Assembly (NCBI GenBank): GCA_030704615.1
Contig: CM060733.1
Coordinates: 65,722,001-65,786,000 of the forward strand
Direction: 5' to 3'
Source: Takakia lepidozioides
Taxonomy: Eukaryota > Streptophyta > Takakiopsida > Takakiales > Takakiaceae
Length of the DNA: 64,000 bases
The notes beneath the pieces are model-generated. The model had not been told where the DNA came from, ran no database searches, and was given only the letters and a program-made list of their open reading frames with translations. How positions within the stretch are numbered: the first letter of the stretch is position 1; each line of letters starts with the position of its first letter. The position numbers and the translations under genes were made by a program. This document shows, one piece after another, positions 22,902-33,525 of the stretch.

Positions 22902-24400
22902 TTGAGATCATTATGTAAGGAGGGACAACTGAAAGAGGCGCTGCACATTTTCAACCAACCAGCATTCGGGCAGACTGCAACACTTATGTCTGTCTCAAGA
23001 TTGCAGGGTTGCATCAGGAGGGAAGTCCTAGCAGAGGGAAAGCGGGTGCACTCCCATATTGTCCTAAGTGGTTTCAGTCCATGCATCACCCTAGACCACC
23101 TTATCAACATGTATGCCAAGTGCGGGAGCCACTGCGGCGCACCAAGGACTAGGTAGCATTCGAGAGGAGCCCCTGCTACCGGATATAGCAAGGAGCCAGG
23201 ACCTACCGAGCCGCGTTAGCGGCGAGATGTCATGGCGACCTGCTATATCCGGTAGCAGGGGCTCCTCTCGAGCACTACCGGACATAACCGGTTTTTAGGG
23301 CAGCGAGCCAATTATTTTAAGACAGCGAACCAGTCAGTTTACCCTTGTACGTACCTACCACATCATTTTCTATCCATTTGGAGCTGTGATATGAAGTTTT
23401 CATCCCCGCAGCAGGTAGGCAAGTAGTTAAAATCTAGTAGGTCGTAGGATACCACATATAGCACCCCTCCTCAAATCCAGTAGAAACATGCCACGTCAGC
23501 GAGTCTGCTCTAAAAATCGGTTATGAGTTTGACAAAATGCCTGAACGAAATATGTTTACGTGGAGTATGATGATTGCAGAATTCGCTAAGCTTGGGCTTG
23601 CTGAGGAGGCTTTCAAACTCTATGAGAAAATGCAAGGGGAAGGGATAACACCCGACAAGGTCACATTCACTTTTGTTCTCAACGCATGTGCCACGCTAGG
23701 AAGACTGGAAAGAGGGCAGCGAGTCCATGCTAAATGTGGTCTCATGGAATGCCATGATTGCAGGACATGCTGAGCATGGCCATGGCGAAGAGGCTTTGAA
23801 AATGTCTGAGCACATGCAAGGGGAAGGGCTTATGCCTAATGTGATCACTGCTCTGAACGCGTGTACCAGCCTAGGAGCACTGGAAATGGGCAAGCAGGTC
23901 CATAGTAACATCATCAAATCTGGAATTTAGGTCACCAATTAATTTGGAGAATACTCTGATAGACGTACAGCAAATGCGGGAGCGTGATGGAATCACTTGA
24001 AGTCTGTGATATAATACCTGAAGTTAATGTGGTGTCATGGAGTGCTATGTATTCCAAGCAGGGGCATGGTGAACAGGCTTTCCAGATGTATGAGCAAATG
24101 CAACGCAAAGGGGTGATGCCTGATGGGGTCACATTCATATGTGTTCTGAATGCGTGTGCCAGCCTAGGGGCTCTGGAAAAGGGTAAACGTGTCCATGCTG
24201 ACATCCTCAATGCAGGAATTGCCCCATGTATAAATTTGCAGACCTCCCTCGTCACATGTTTGCAAAATGCGAGAGCCTAAAGGATACACGTCAAGTATTT
24301 GACACAACGACTAACAGAGATGTGGTCTCATGAAATGCCATGATTGCAGGCTACTCCCAGCATGAGCAAATGCTACACTAAAGCTTGAAAGCCAGATGTC
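22902..24400 (+). pseudogene. Second PPR protein pseudogene (PLS class)
   Basis: The N-terminal signature of a plant PLS-type PPR protein is visible: LCKEGQLKEALHIFNQPAFG, LQGCIRREVLAEGKRVHSHI and LINMYAKCGS. It is split by about 400 bp of foreign sequence (23128-23524). PPR sequence resumes with FDKMPERNMFTWSMMIAEFA, then LNVVSWNAMIAGHAEHGHGE and EVNVVSWSAMYSKQGHGEQA, and ends in a degenerate NRDVVS*NAMIAGYSQHE near 24360. Frame changes near 23730, 23930 and 23990 and in-frame stops show that it is dead. No E or DYW domain is seen. It is on the same strand as the first PPR pseudogene and has similar motif text, so the two are probably paralogues. Confidence 0.85.
23128..23524. mobile_element. 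Insertion in PPR pseudogene containing a perfect 31-bp hairpin
   Basis: PPR sequence stops after YAKCG and restarts at EFDKMPERN. Within the insertion, 23160-23190 is the exact reverse complement of 23241-23271, with a 50-bp loop. The right part (23290-23520) is intergenic in character. No duplicated target is obvious. The arms are GC-rich (core GAGGAGCCCCTGCTACCGG) and perfectly matched, which suggests a recent foldback element. Confidence 0.65.
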
Positions 24401-24494
24401 ATGTCTTTCTCTTTGCTTGTAGCCATGTAGGCCTTGCGGACTAAGGCAATTTTCATGAGTCAAATTCATGGGAGAGAAAAAAACAAATGTGGGC

Positions 24495-24545
24495 TGCCTT
24501 CCGTTGGGAAGGTGGACACTTTTATGACATCCAACATGCTGGTGA
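24495..24545 (-). mobile_element. Fragment of the same SINE body
   Basis: GGCTGCCTTCC(N)GGAAGGTGGACACTTTTATGACA matches the body segment CTGCCTTCCAGCTGAAAGGTGGACACC of the full SINE, apart from a few changes. The head and tail are absent. Confidence 0.5.
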
Positions 24546-24724
24546 AACAACTTGTGCCCCTATCTATTCCACCTCGACTTGCCGCACTCGGTGTCCGAAA
24601 CCACTTCGGGAAATACTCGAAAGTGTACTTTACTAATGGGGAGTAGCTAAAGACAATTTCATGCCATGGTGGCATAATTTGGATTACAACTTATGAGCGT
24701 CGAAGTCAACTTTTTTGCAATTGG

Positions 24725-24928
24725 CTAAACGTTAGATTTTATATATATATATATGTAGACGCCTCCCCAAGGGAGCGTAAATTATGGTGTCTCCTCACCA
24801 ACAGGGGCTACTGCCTTCCAGCTGAAAGGTGGACACCTTCATGACACACCAGACCGTGGTTTGAACCCACAACCACATCAAACATGGTATGTGCCCATTA
24901 CCACTGGGCTACATGCCGGTTGTCAACA
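24725..24928 (-). mobile_element. tRNA-derived SINE
   Basis: On the minus strand the head carries an A box (TAGCCCAGTGG, near 24912) and a B box (GGGTTCAAACC, near 24855) at tRNA-like spacing. It is followed by an unrelated body and an AT-rich tail with (TA)n at 24740-24755. There is no full cloverleaf with paired acceptor stem, so it is a SINE rather than a tRNA gene. A related body fragment lies at 24495-24545. Confidence 0.65.
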
Positions 24929-24929
24929 T

Positions 24930-25820
24930 TAGATAATATTGTATGCATAGATAGTTGATACTGGATACCCTACTATTAATCAGCCGGGGTATCAGGGGTT
25001 TCAGAACCAATACCCGCCCAACACTCATAAACACCATTATGGAAAAAGAGAAATTTTATTTGGTTTAAGTGACCGATGTATATTTTTCAGCTTTGGGCTC
25101 ATTCAAAAATTGTAGCGAGTTTTACTAAATTTACATGTCCATGAATTTTTCAAAGCTAAGTCATAATGGCGTTGGCTCCCTTATGCCCACAACCTGCCCT
25201 CCCATACTCCCATGTGGGCTCGGCCCACTTTGCACCTCTGGAACAAAGCTTACATCTGGGGCCGGACCCACAACAAGTTGCACTTGACTAAGTTCCAAAA
25301 TGAAGGTCCCGCCTAGAAATTTCCTTTGTTAAAATGGTTACCTTCTCGGGAAGTTTCATCCTGACAGGAGGAGGTACCTTACACGGAGTAAGACCCCTAG
25401 GGCCTTAAGAAATTCGAACTTAGGTGAAGATATTGGGGGGGCCATGAAGGGACACATTGGTTTTTTATGCCGGTGAAGGGCAGTTGATGAACCGCCTTTG
25501 TTCACGCATTCTTAAACGGTGGAAGGGCCTCATCAGCTGCCCTTCTACTATACAAAACGTGTCCCCTTCTCCCTCCCTAGCTAGCTACATACCCCGTGAG
25601 TAGCTCTCTAGGAGCTTAAGGGTATTTTTGCACAACGAGCTTAAGTAGTAGAGGGTATCTTCCATAAGGTTGCTCCTATCAATTCTTAACTTGCACAAAC
25701 TTGTTGATTTATCCTTCGAAAGTTTGTTCCTCTCATTTTCTAGATTGCATGAAATCTAAATATGTATTTTTACCCTATGGAATGTTGTTTTTGTCTTTTT
25801 GAGAATGTTGTGTAATATAC
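24930..25820. other. Stretch without a recognisable gene
   Basis: AT-rich to neutral intergenic sequence. No motif or long frame that I can support. Confidence 0.35.
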
Positions 25821-25829
25821 TTTTCATAT

Positions 25830-26115
25830 TCAAGGACTACTGGAGCTCTTTGCAGATGCTCTCAAGACAAAGGAGTTTCCCTCATTAAGCAATTGGATGC
25901 CTCATGGGTTTGGAGAAGGACCATATGCTCCGACTACTTTGACGACAACACAATTTGGACCACTTGCATTCAAGACTCTTGACGGCTCACCCGATCCTTG
26001 GTCTCCTCGAGCTCCTCTTGAGAGAGAGAAGACTTTGGCCAAAGCCGGCGTAACAAAAGAGCCACTTCACTTGCGGCCACTTCCCCCTTTGGGGGATGGG
26101 CTCTATACCAAGTAG
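25830..26115 (+). CDS. Uncharacterised ORF fragment
   Basis: An open frame (LLELFADALKTKEFPSLSNW ... PLPPLGDGLYTK) is readable for about 95 codons, with an internal ATG at 25897. It is rich in Pro and Leu and has no recognised domain. It lies against the 3' end of a LINE on the other strand. It may be a retroelement piece. Confidence 0.2.
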
Positions 26116-26124
26116 AAGTAGGAC

Positions 26125-26893
26125 CGGTTGTTTTAGGTGGGTTGAGTATTTCAAATTTGCGTTTGTTGGTAGTGAGAGAATGGATGGCAGTTAGGTGAAT
26201 ATGTTTGAAGCATGTGGAGATGTTTGTATATAGGAATTTGAGATTTGAGTGTAGTGAGTTGGCGCTTCGTGTATGGATGTCACCTCGGACACCGGCTGTA
26301 ATCATTATAAGTGGGCCCACTATCTAGCCTCGTGGACGTAGGGCAAGTATGAGTGGAGCATATTTTTCATGTTTTGTTATTATAGCTTGTGATAGATATA
26401 GATCATGATAGAATGTGAATTCGATGAAGTGGATAGTTTGAAGAGCTTGGGTGGGAGCGAGTGGGGGTGGTGCGGAGGTGGGCAAGCCGTATGCCAGCAA
26501 AATGTCCGGACAAAGGCGCACGGGGCAAGATCGTAGGGGCGTCGAGCATAAGCAAGGGAGAAGCCATGGTGGGACAGTGTGGTGAGGAGGACGACCCTGG
26601 TATGTGCCAGCATTTATAAAGATAAATCACATTGTTTCCTGATGTTTGAGGAGTAGTTTGTGGAGGTGCAAAACTGCTTGGTTATGTCTAATAATGCGCA
26701 ATATTCCATGGATGACTGCATGTGTGTATAAGCTTAGTAGATGTGGCCAAGTGTCCCTGGCAGGGGGGTTGGAGTGACAAAGAAGACAATAGGGTGAAGG
26801 ATAGAGGGGAGGCCAAAATATGTGTTTGCGTTGGTTACTCATATATTGGGCATAGCGGAAGCGTAGAGTTTGTTTGATTTGGGCATATGTGGT
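26125..26893 (-). pseudogene. LINE reverse transcriptase C-terminal region with zinc-knuckle-like motif
   Basis: One minus-strand frame runs through 26893-26125, broken only by stops at 26627-26629 and 26324-26326. It reads TYAQIKQTLRFRYAQYMSNQ, then a Cys/His cluster (CLLCHSNPPARDTWPHLLSL, followed by IHGILRIIRHNQAV), then INAGT, TVPPWLLPC, PLIMITAGVRGDIH and LTTNKRKFEIL. This is the C-terminal tail of a LINE-type polyprotein family found in plants. The endonuclease and RT core are absent, consistent with a 5'-truncated, old copy. The preserved frame with only two nonsense changes suggests moderate age. Confidence 0.75.
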
Positions 26894-27227
26894 TGTGCTG
26901 GTGGTCTATAAATAATTGGAGAGCTTATGGTCTAGGACTTTGGAAAGTCCTAGTTGTCATTTCGGACGTGACGTAGCGCAGACACATCAGCGTCACGTCG
27001 GACGTGCGTCAAATCACGTCCAATCCGGACGTCGCGCCAAGTATTTTTTTTTACTTTTAATTTTTACAGTCTACTTCCACTCTATATAATGACATGGCAG
27101 CCACAGTGTAAAACACACGTGGACAATGTTGTCATTTTTATGATTCACCAAAATAAAGGTCCCAAATTTTGGTGGGTGTTAATTATTAAGGTTAAAAACA
27201 AAGAACAAAACGGAGCAGCCAAAACAA

Positions 27228-27447
27228 GCGACCACCGATATTGGCGGTCGCTGCTTTTGTTTATTTAAAAAAATAAAGCGACCGCCATGGCAGTCGCTTC
27301 ATTTTTTATTTATTTTTTAAATAGTGACCGCCAATAGCAGTCGCTTCATTTTATTTTATTTTTTTAAAAAAAAAACGACCGCCAATATTGGTGGTTGCTT
27401 CATTTTTTAAAATAAAAAAAACAACGACCGCCAATATTGGCGGTCGC
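27228..27447. repeat. Array of five GCGACCGCC(N)GGCGGTCGC palindromes
   Basis: Palindromes start at 27228, 27278, 27324, 27376 and 27424, so the spacing is 46-52 bp. Each is 20-25 bp with the core CGACCGCCAATATTGGCGGTCG or a variant. The spacers are about 25 bp of A/T-rich sequence. The last is a perfect palindrome. Confidence 0.9.
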
Positions 27448-27734
27448 TGCTTTTTTTATTCTTGCAAATGAATAAATCAGGGGCAGGGGCAGGACACCGG
27501 GTTCGAACCCCAAACCTCTCGAGAAGTGCCTCGTCACGTGGAGAGGCGCGACTGGTCCGAACAATCCACACACGGACACGGGCAGGGCAGGGCAAGGCAG
27601 GGCAGCGGGTTTGAGCCCCCGACCTCTCAACAGGCGCGAAACACGTGGCAAGGCGTGACTAGTCAGTCACGCGACACGTGGCGAGGCACGATTTGGCCAG
27701 TCACCCCTCTTCATGCACAAGGTTCTTGGGGGGC

Positions 27735-27741
27735 TATATAA
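27735..27741 (+). promoter_or_regulatory. TATA box of palindrome-array element copy 1
   Basis: TATATAA in GGGGGGCTATATAAACCCCC, placed between the palindrome array and the conserved leader. The equivalent motif is at 33207 in copy 2, which supports it being a real core promoter. Confidence 0.6.
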
Positions 27742-28077
27742 ACCCCCTCCCAAGCCCCTCCCCTCTATGATCATTTTTGCTCCTCCGTGAGTGCAGTTCC
27801 TTGGCTTTTTGTAGTCTTCGGACTTCATTGCTTGGCACTGCTATCGCGAGGTGCAAAAATGTTTGTTAGGGGAGGGAGAGGTTTTGTCGGTTTTTTATTT
27901 GGTCAGTCTCACAGTTCAGCCCTTCTTCATCGTTTTACCGTTTTAGCATCCCTTCTTTACCGTTTTACCGTTTTAAGATCTCTTGTGGCCTTTTTTCTAG
28001 AATACATAAAGATACCCTCCACACGTCCATTACCATTTTTTTTTTCCATCGCTTATAGTGGGCAAATGGTTTATATA

Positions 28078-28119
28078 ATGTCGGGGAATGTGAGCTCAAA
28101 TACTGGGCCGGGGTCGTAG
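28078..28119 (+). pseudogene. Truncated ORF of palindrome-array element copy 1
   Basis: The ATG aligns with the ATG at 33526 of copy 2 (ATGTCG in both). It reads MSGNVSSNTGPGS and stops at TAG 28117-28119. Beyond the stop, the same Lys/Arg-rich segment as copy 2 is readable (KNRKRKHAHER). The homologous start and basic patch show that both descend from one coding gene. Confidence 0.6.
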
Positions 28120-28451
28120 TTTGGGGGTCGGGGTAAAAACAGGAAGAGAAAACATGCCCACGAGCGACCACCAATATCGCCTATAAAAGATGAACTGTTC
28201 TCTGTCATTTATGGAGTTGGGGCGCATTCGAAGGTGGTCTCGGAGTGGGGTGTACCTAAGATGGACCGACATTAGAAGGTTCGGCATGTGAGGAACCATG
28301 GTTTTGGTGGGCAGCACGTCGGTTACAGTGGAATAGTAGTGGCTGGTTGTCGCCATCCGATGGTTTAATTTCCGCATCTGCCAAAGTACATGCAGCAGCA
28401 GAATGTTGCATGTGTGTGGAAAATAGATTGATCCTGTTGGGGGATGCCTCC

Positions 28452-29996
28452 GCGTGAGCCTGGCCACGTGAGCGTGTGAGCACGTGAGCGCATTCAGGCT
28501 CATACCACGTCAGCAGTTCTCGCCACGTTGGTTCACGGGTGTCACGGCACGTCAGGAGTCCTCGCTAGCGTGGTTGACGCCACGTCACGTCACGCCACGT
28601 CATTTCCATAGGCACGGACCTATGACCGTGGACAGAACAGGCGGAAGGGGGGGAATGCTAGATCGTGAGCCCAGAGGCGTGAGGTAGGTGCCTATTTCCT
28701 CAGAATGATTTACCCTTTCCAGTCATTGCAGACTACATCTTTAACATCCATGCCACTGCCGGGCCTCGTGTCATAAACTGCGATTTGATAAGTTTGCGAT
28801 TGCCGAAGTGAAACCTTTATCACTCCCATGAAAGGGAGAATGAGCGTGCTAGTTACAACAAGCTTTTGTATCAGTCGATAACAAGGTGTGCAGTAGCAGT
28901 TCCCAGTGCAGATCCCCAACCCTCAAAGTTAGCCGGAGTGGAATTGAAGCTTTCCTACGTAAAAATCGCCCAGATGCAATAGACTGATTTAGTAATGGTC
29001 TATATACTAAGCCCTTGCATGTTTGGAAATGGTTGTGTTTGAATAAAACATTCTCCGGGATGGTCGAGAAGAAAGTCTATGTATCAGTTTGTCTTGACAC
29101 AAGCGAATGCACTTCTTATGGATGAATGTTTGTGGATCTGGATGCATAGTTCTCTGCATAGATTAATGTGTCTAGCTCGTGTGTATACGTACGTACGTAT
29201 TTGCGGCAGATATACATACATAGTCGCAATATGTATATGTTATCGTAGAGGAAAACTAACCGATACAGGGAGGTAGACAGGCAGGGAGGGAGAGGTGATG
29301 GCGGGCGTGACAGAGATGGAGGAGAGACGGCGCGAGGCAGACTTCGCGATTAGCATAGCATCAAACTGTGTGTTCAATCATGTTCAAATCCTAAACCCTA
29401 ACCCTGACCCTAAATCATAACCCTAAACTCCATCTAGCAGAGGTGATGATCGTTGACGATCATCACAACTACCCAAATGCCAAAACAGAGCAGAAGTGAT
29501 GATCGGCACCGATCATCATTTTTTTTTTCCCAAAAAAAACAAAAAACAAAAAACAAAAAAAAGAATGATCGGTGCCGATCATCAATTTTATTTTTATTTT
29601 TATTTTTTTTCCCGTATTTTTCCACCAAAAAAAAAAAAAACATGGTAGTTGTGATGATTGTTAACGATCATCACTTCTGCTAGATGGAGTTTAGGGTTTA
29701 TGACTTAGGATTAGGGTTTGCGGTTTAGGGCTTCTTTCCTCTCTTGAACATCGATTCAAATACAACGTGACTTAACGTTCAGAGATCCGTTCCATAATCA
29801 AATCTGCTGCTGCTACAAAAGATGACGTGGTGATGTCAGTCGGAGTGCCACGTCAGCATACCCGCTCCATCTCAACATGCTCACGTCACGTGGCATGACC
29901 TTACGCTCACGCCACGTACGCTGCTGTGAGCATAGGCTCCCGCCACATCACCGTTGTGTGAGCGTGTGCTCACACGCTCACGCGTGGGGCTCACGC
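28452..29996. mobile_element. Terminal-inverted-repeat element with CACGTCA-rich ends
   Basis: The left end GCGTGAGCC ... GTGAGCGTGTGAGCAC is mirrored at the right end (GTGCTCACACGCTCAC ... GGGCTCACGC). About 170 bp at each end is dense in CACGT, CACGTCA and GCTCACG words. The interior (28.63-29.82 kb) has no gene and contains another palindromic element. No convincing target duplication was found. It sits directly behind palindrome-array copy 1. Confidence 0.6.
29384..29731. mobile_element. Foldback/MITE-like element with telomere-like arms
   Basis: Arms of about 90 bp (29384-29474 and 29643-29731) are inverted copies. Both contain CCCTAAAC/TTTAGGG-type words followed by CTCCATCTAGCAGAGGTGAT and a GTGATGATCG(N)CGATCATCAC palindrome. 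Two further palindromes (GATGATCGGCACCGATCATC near 29495 and its variant near 29564) lie inside, giving four in all. The loop is poly-A and poly-T. No coding sequence. Confidence 0.75.
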
Positions 29997-29999
29997 CGT

Positions 30000-32040
30000 T
30001 GCGTCGTTGGATCCTGTTGTTCCTTAATGCCCGCTGAGTTGATGGGGAGCTGGATTGGTTTTGAGATTGTGGTGGAGCTGGTCATATCGATGTGGCATGT
30101 TCTTGGTCCGTTAACTGCACAATTCGTTCGGCATCATCGTTTGTATGAACAGGGTTGCGTACGTGGCTCGGTCCTGGTAGTTGACCATCCCCGAGATCCA
30201 TTGGGCCACTACCGGTGGCTTCAGTGTCTAGTGGTACAACGCAAGAGTCGACCCCAACTTCGATCTCAAGACCATGTTCTGGGGATGACATAATTGCAGC
30301 ATGGCCCTCATCTGCAATACGTACATCATCAAGAAGGTCATCAAAGGTTGGATGGATATAGGCATCGTCCCCTATAAACATAAATAGGTCATCCCCATTG
30401 TTGTGAGCATCATCGGGTGGGGGTAAGGAGGGGGTGGTGTGGGGTTTAGTTTAAGGGTGACGCGGAAGGTTTTGAATTTGGGTGGAGAAAAAGTAAAGAA
30501 GGGGGTAGAACAGGTGTCACGAATGTACGGCTGCGGCCACGAGGTGGCGGGCAGTGTTTGGTATTGGGTTATAGCCGGTGGGTAACACCCAGGTAGTAGT
30601 ATGAATTTATGTAGATTGGGGCTTGGGTTAATATGGGAAGGTCGATTTTTGAATTTCGGGGAGGGAGGTAGCGAATGGGGGAGGTATAAGAGATGATGGG
30701 GGAGTGTATGGGACGGGTATATGTGGGGTAGTTCGGTTGGGAGTGGGTGTCGTGTAAGGAGGGTAGATGTCGTGTTTTGTTTTTTTTCATTAGTAAGAGT
30801 GGGTAAATAAAACCCATTGACGTCAGAGGGGGGGGTATAAAAGGTGTCGTTGGGCAGGCAATGATATGGATAACTGCGTGACGGGTTTGATTTGACAGTG
30901 ACGGGGTGGGTTTTCAAGTTGATTGAGGGGAGGTGGATCAGTGATGAGATGGGACAAATGTCAAGTGTATGGTACTTGAGAAGCAAGGTGGGGGGGTTCG
31001 ATTGGCTTAGGTTTAGACCAGGTGTACAATACCATTGCGTCCTTTTCGTGCTACGCGGGTTGCTGCCGTGATGGAGGTGGTGTGCTTGTAGTAGCAAGCA
31101 TGTAAGGGGGAGCAGCAAGGTGATTGGGGGGCCACCACACTGCAGAGGGGCCAGAGTAATGTTGCGGGCGTAGCGTCTGATAGTGTAGTTGCAATAGTAG
31201 GCAATGCTGGTGTATAGATGGACGTGGGTAATCGCTAGAACGTTGCAGATGTTGCTTTATTGAGGATGAGATTACAGAGCGGCCGCAGCCAGCAGAGAGG
31301 AGAAGGAGTAGATAGAGTATATTAGAGAAAGATGAGCAGGGCGAAGATGGGGGGGTGGCAAAGCCCACTGAGCAACCCTGGAACTTGGGGGTCGCATCTG
31401 TTGTTTACGCATGGGTATCTTTGGTAATCATGGTGTTGGTACCTTCGACAGAGGTGTTTGTTGTGCAATTTGCTGGTGGCCAGTTCTTCATGGGCTCGGA
31501 TATTGCAGGTTTAACCCCTAAGCGCCGGGAGCCAAATTGGAAAACACCCCCAAAATGGGACCCATTATCATGAATAACCCCGTATCTGCCAGTATGAGTT
31601 CATCCAGGGAATTGACCCGTACTAACTGGTTCTTACCTACTCCACTAAGGTACTGATCAAATTTCAGAATAAATGACCGTCAATTTAGGGAGATTATAAC
31701 GAATCACCATGGTGGATTTATCAAATCCAAGCAAATGTGGACAGAAAAAATCACTTTGACTAAGGAAATTTACAATCACAATTTTTTTTCCAAAAAAATC
31801 TACTAGCTGGTTTGTATGTGCAATTAGGGGGGTGCACTTGGTGTGAAACAATAGTGACATAGAAAATACTGCATAGATCCTGCACATTGTAACCAAATGC
31901 ACTTTCCTTTGGTGCAATCCCGCAGTGCCCAAAGGTGAACAAGAATGTGAAATTGTTTTTAGAAAAATCCAAAAGCACAAGTGTAGATGGGTGCACATAT
32001 TTACCTACCACGTGGCAAGTCAACTGTGCTGGCAGATGGA
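30000..32040. other. Stretch without a supported gene
   Basis: The plus strand from 30410 to 31370 is G-rich. The minus strand therefore gives long Pro/Ser/Thr/His-rich frames (one of 248 codons at 30372-31118), whose composition looks low complexity. A minus frame at 30082-30381 is acidic. These could be the 5' part of the LINE at 26 kb, but no motif confirms it. Short AT-rich frames at 31.6-32.0 kb are not recognised. Confidence 0.3.
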
Positions 32041-32237
32041 TTCCAGGGCTTAGAATAATCCTTAGTTATCATTCCTGACGTGACGTGGCGCTGACACATT
32101 GGTCGTCACGTCCGACGTGCGTCACGTCGCGTCGAATCCGGACGTTTATCCATGTAATTTTTTTTACATTTGTTTCTTACGATTTACTTTGATCCTTTGT
32201 AATGACATGGCAACCACGATGTAAAACAGACGTGGCC

Positions 32238-32242
<5 letters not shown>

Positions 32243-32288
<46 letters not shown>
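32243..32288. repeat. (TA)n microsatellite
   Basis: About 23 TA units at the border of the palindrome array. Confidence 0.9.
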
Positions 32289-32290
<2 letters not shown>

Positions 32291-32291
32291 G

Positions 32292-32957
32292 TGTCCGCCT
32301 ATATTGGCGGTTGTCGGTAATTTATTTATTTTTAAATGAATTGACCGCCCATATTGGCGGTCGTTTGTATTGTATTATATCTTAAAATAAGCGACCGCCC
32401 AGATTGGCGGTCGCTCGCACTTTATTATATTATTATTAATATATCTTTGATATATTCTGTAAAAATGTGGCGGTCGCTATATATATATTTTAAATTTAGC
32501 GACCGCCATTTAGCAGCGGTCGCTTATTTTTATTTGTATTCTTAAATAAAGCGATCGCCGTTTGGCGGTCGCTTCTTCAGTTAATTTTTGAAAAATGCAG
32601 CGACCGCCATTTGGCGGCGGTCGCTATTTTTGTTAATAAAGAATACAACGACTGCCATTTGGAGGCGGTCGCTCGATTTGGTTGTGATTCTTAAATTAAG
32701 CGACCGCCATTTGGCGGTCGCTTACTTAATATTTTTTTTTAAATGAAGCGACCGTCATTTAGCGGCGGTCGCTTATTTATGTTTTGAATCTTGAATTAAG
32801 CGACCGCCAGTAGGCGGTCGCTTATTTAATATTTTTAAAAAAAAGCAGTGACCGCCATGTGGCAGTCACTCTTCTTGTTTTTATAAATATAGCGACCGCC
32901 ATGCGGCGGTCGCGTGTTTTTTTTTTTCTTAGAAATCTAGGGACCCGCCGTGTGGCG
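32292..32957. repeat. Array of about 13 GCGACCGCC(N)GGCGGTCGC palindromes
   Basis: Units begin near 32292, 32342, 32391, (half unit) 32468, 32499, 32551, 32600, 32649, 32700, 32748, 32800, 32848, 32892 and 32939, a period of about 50 bp. The commonest core is GCGACCGCCATTTGGCGGTC. Several units carry an extra CGG in the right arm. Spacers are A/T-rich and not conserved. Arm substitutions are often compensated on the other arm (for example GTGACCGCC with GGCAGTCAC), which keeps pairing. Confidence 0.9.
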
Positions 32958-33206
32958 TTTTGTTTTTAATTTTTTAATCATGAAGCGGCGCCTGGCCAGC
33001 CACGTGACGAGGTGCCACGGGTCAGGAAAAACGAAACAAATGGGATGGGGGGAGGTGGTTTTGAACCCTTGACCTCTCCGATGTGGGTGCGCGTGACAAG
33101 GTACGACTGGCCAGTCGCGCCACGCTGACACGTGGCGAGGCGTCACTAACATGTCGTGCCTTTTCAAGCATAATGTCATTTGGGGGGAGGGGGGCTGGTG
33201 GGCGCC

Positions 33207-33214
33207 TATATAAA
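33207..33214 (+). promoter_or_regulatory. TATA box of palindrome-array element copy 2
   Basis: TATATAAA follows GGGCGCC and precedes the leader shared with copy 1. It lies about 320 bp before the ORF start. It is supported by conservation between two diverged copies. Confidence 0.6.
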
Positions 33215-33525
33215 CCATCCCCCCTCCTTTTCTGATCACTTTTGCCCCTCTTGTGGTGCGGTTCCTTGGCATTCTGTAGTCCTTTCGGACTTCGTTGCTT
33301 GCAGTGCCAACGGGAGGTGCAAAGGTGATTATTTGGGGGGGGGGGGGGGGGGTTTCTATCGGTCAGTCCCACACACTTGTTCACAGTTATCATCGTATCA
33401 CTATTTTGCCATTTTCGAATCTTCGACGGCTTGTTTTTTTACAGAAAACTACGAAGACACCATCCACACGCGTTCATTGCCGTTTTCTGAGGTTTTGGAC
33501 CCTGTAGTGGGCAAAGGTTTATACA

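Larger units (their letters stand above)
26949..28160 (+). mobile_element. Palindrome-array element, copy 1
   Basis: The left end (CCTAGTTGTCATTTCGGACG, then ACGTGACG/CACGTC repeats) matches copy 2 at 32059. Next come an array of five palindromes (27228-27447), a GC-rich segment with GGGTTCGAACCCC-type words, a TATA box (27735-27741), a conserved leader around TTCCTTGGC and TGTAGTC, and an ORF start at 28078. Resemblance to copy 2 stops near 28160. The right end is not recognisable, so the class is unknown. GACGTGACG-rich ends recall large cut-and-paste elements with subterminal repeats. Confidence 0.7.

Noticed and set aside
24845-24928. tRNA gene on the minus strand
   Set aside because: A and B boxes are there, but no acceptor stem pairing or proper 3' end; the sequence runs into a body and AT tail, so it was called a SINE.
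30372-31118. 248-codon Pro/Thr/His-rich ORF on the minus strand
   Set aside because: Composition follows the strand bias of the DNA and no motif was found; kept only as a possible LINE 5' part in the stretch note.
32292-32957. Regular palindromic repeats resembling a CRISPR array
   Set aside because: Eukaryotic plant context, palindromes vary between units, spacers are short A/T-rich and similar in composition, and no cas-like genes are present.
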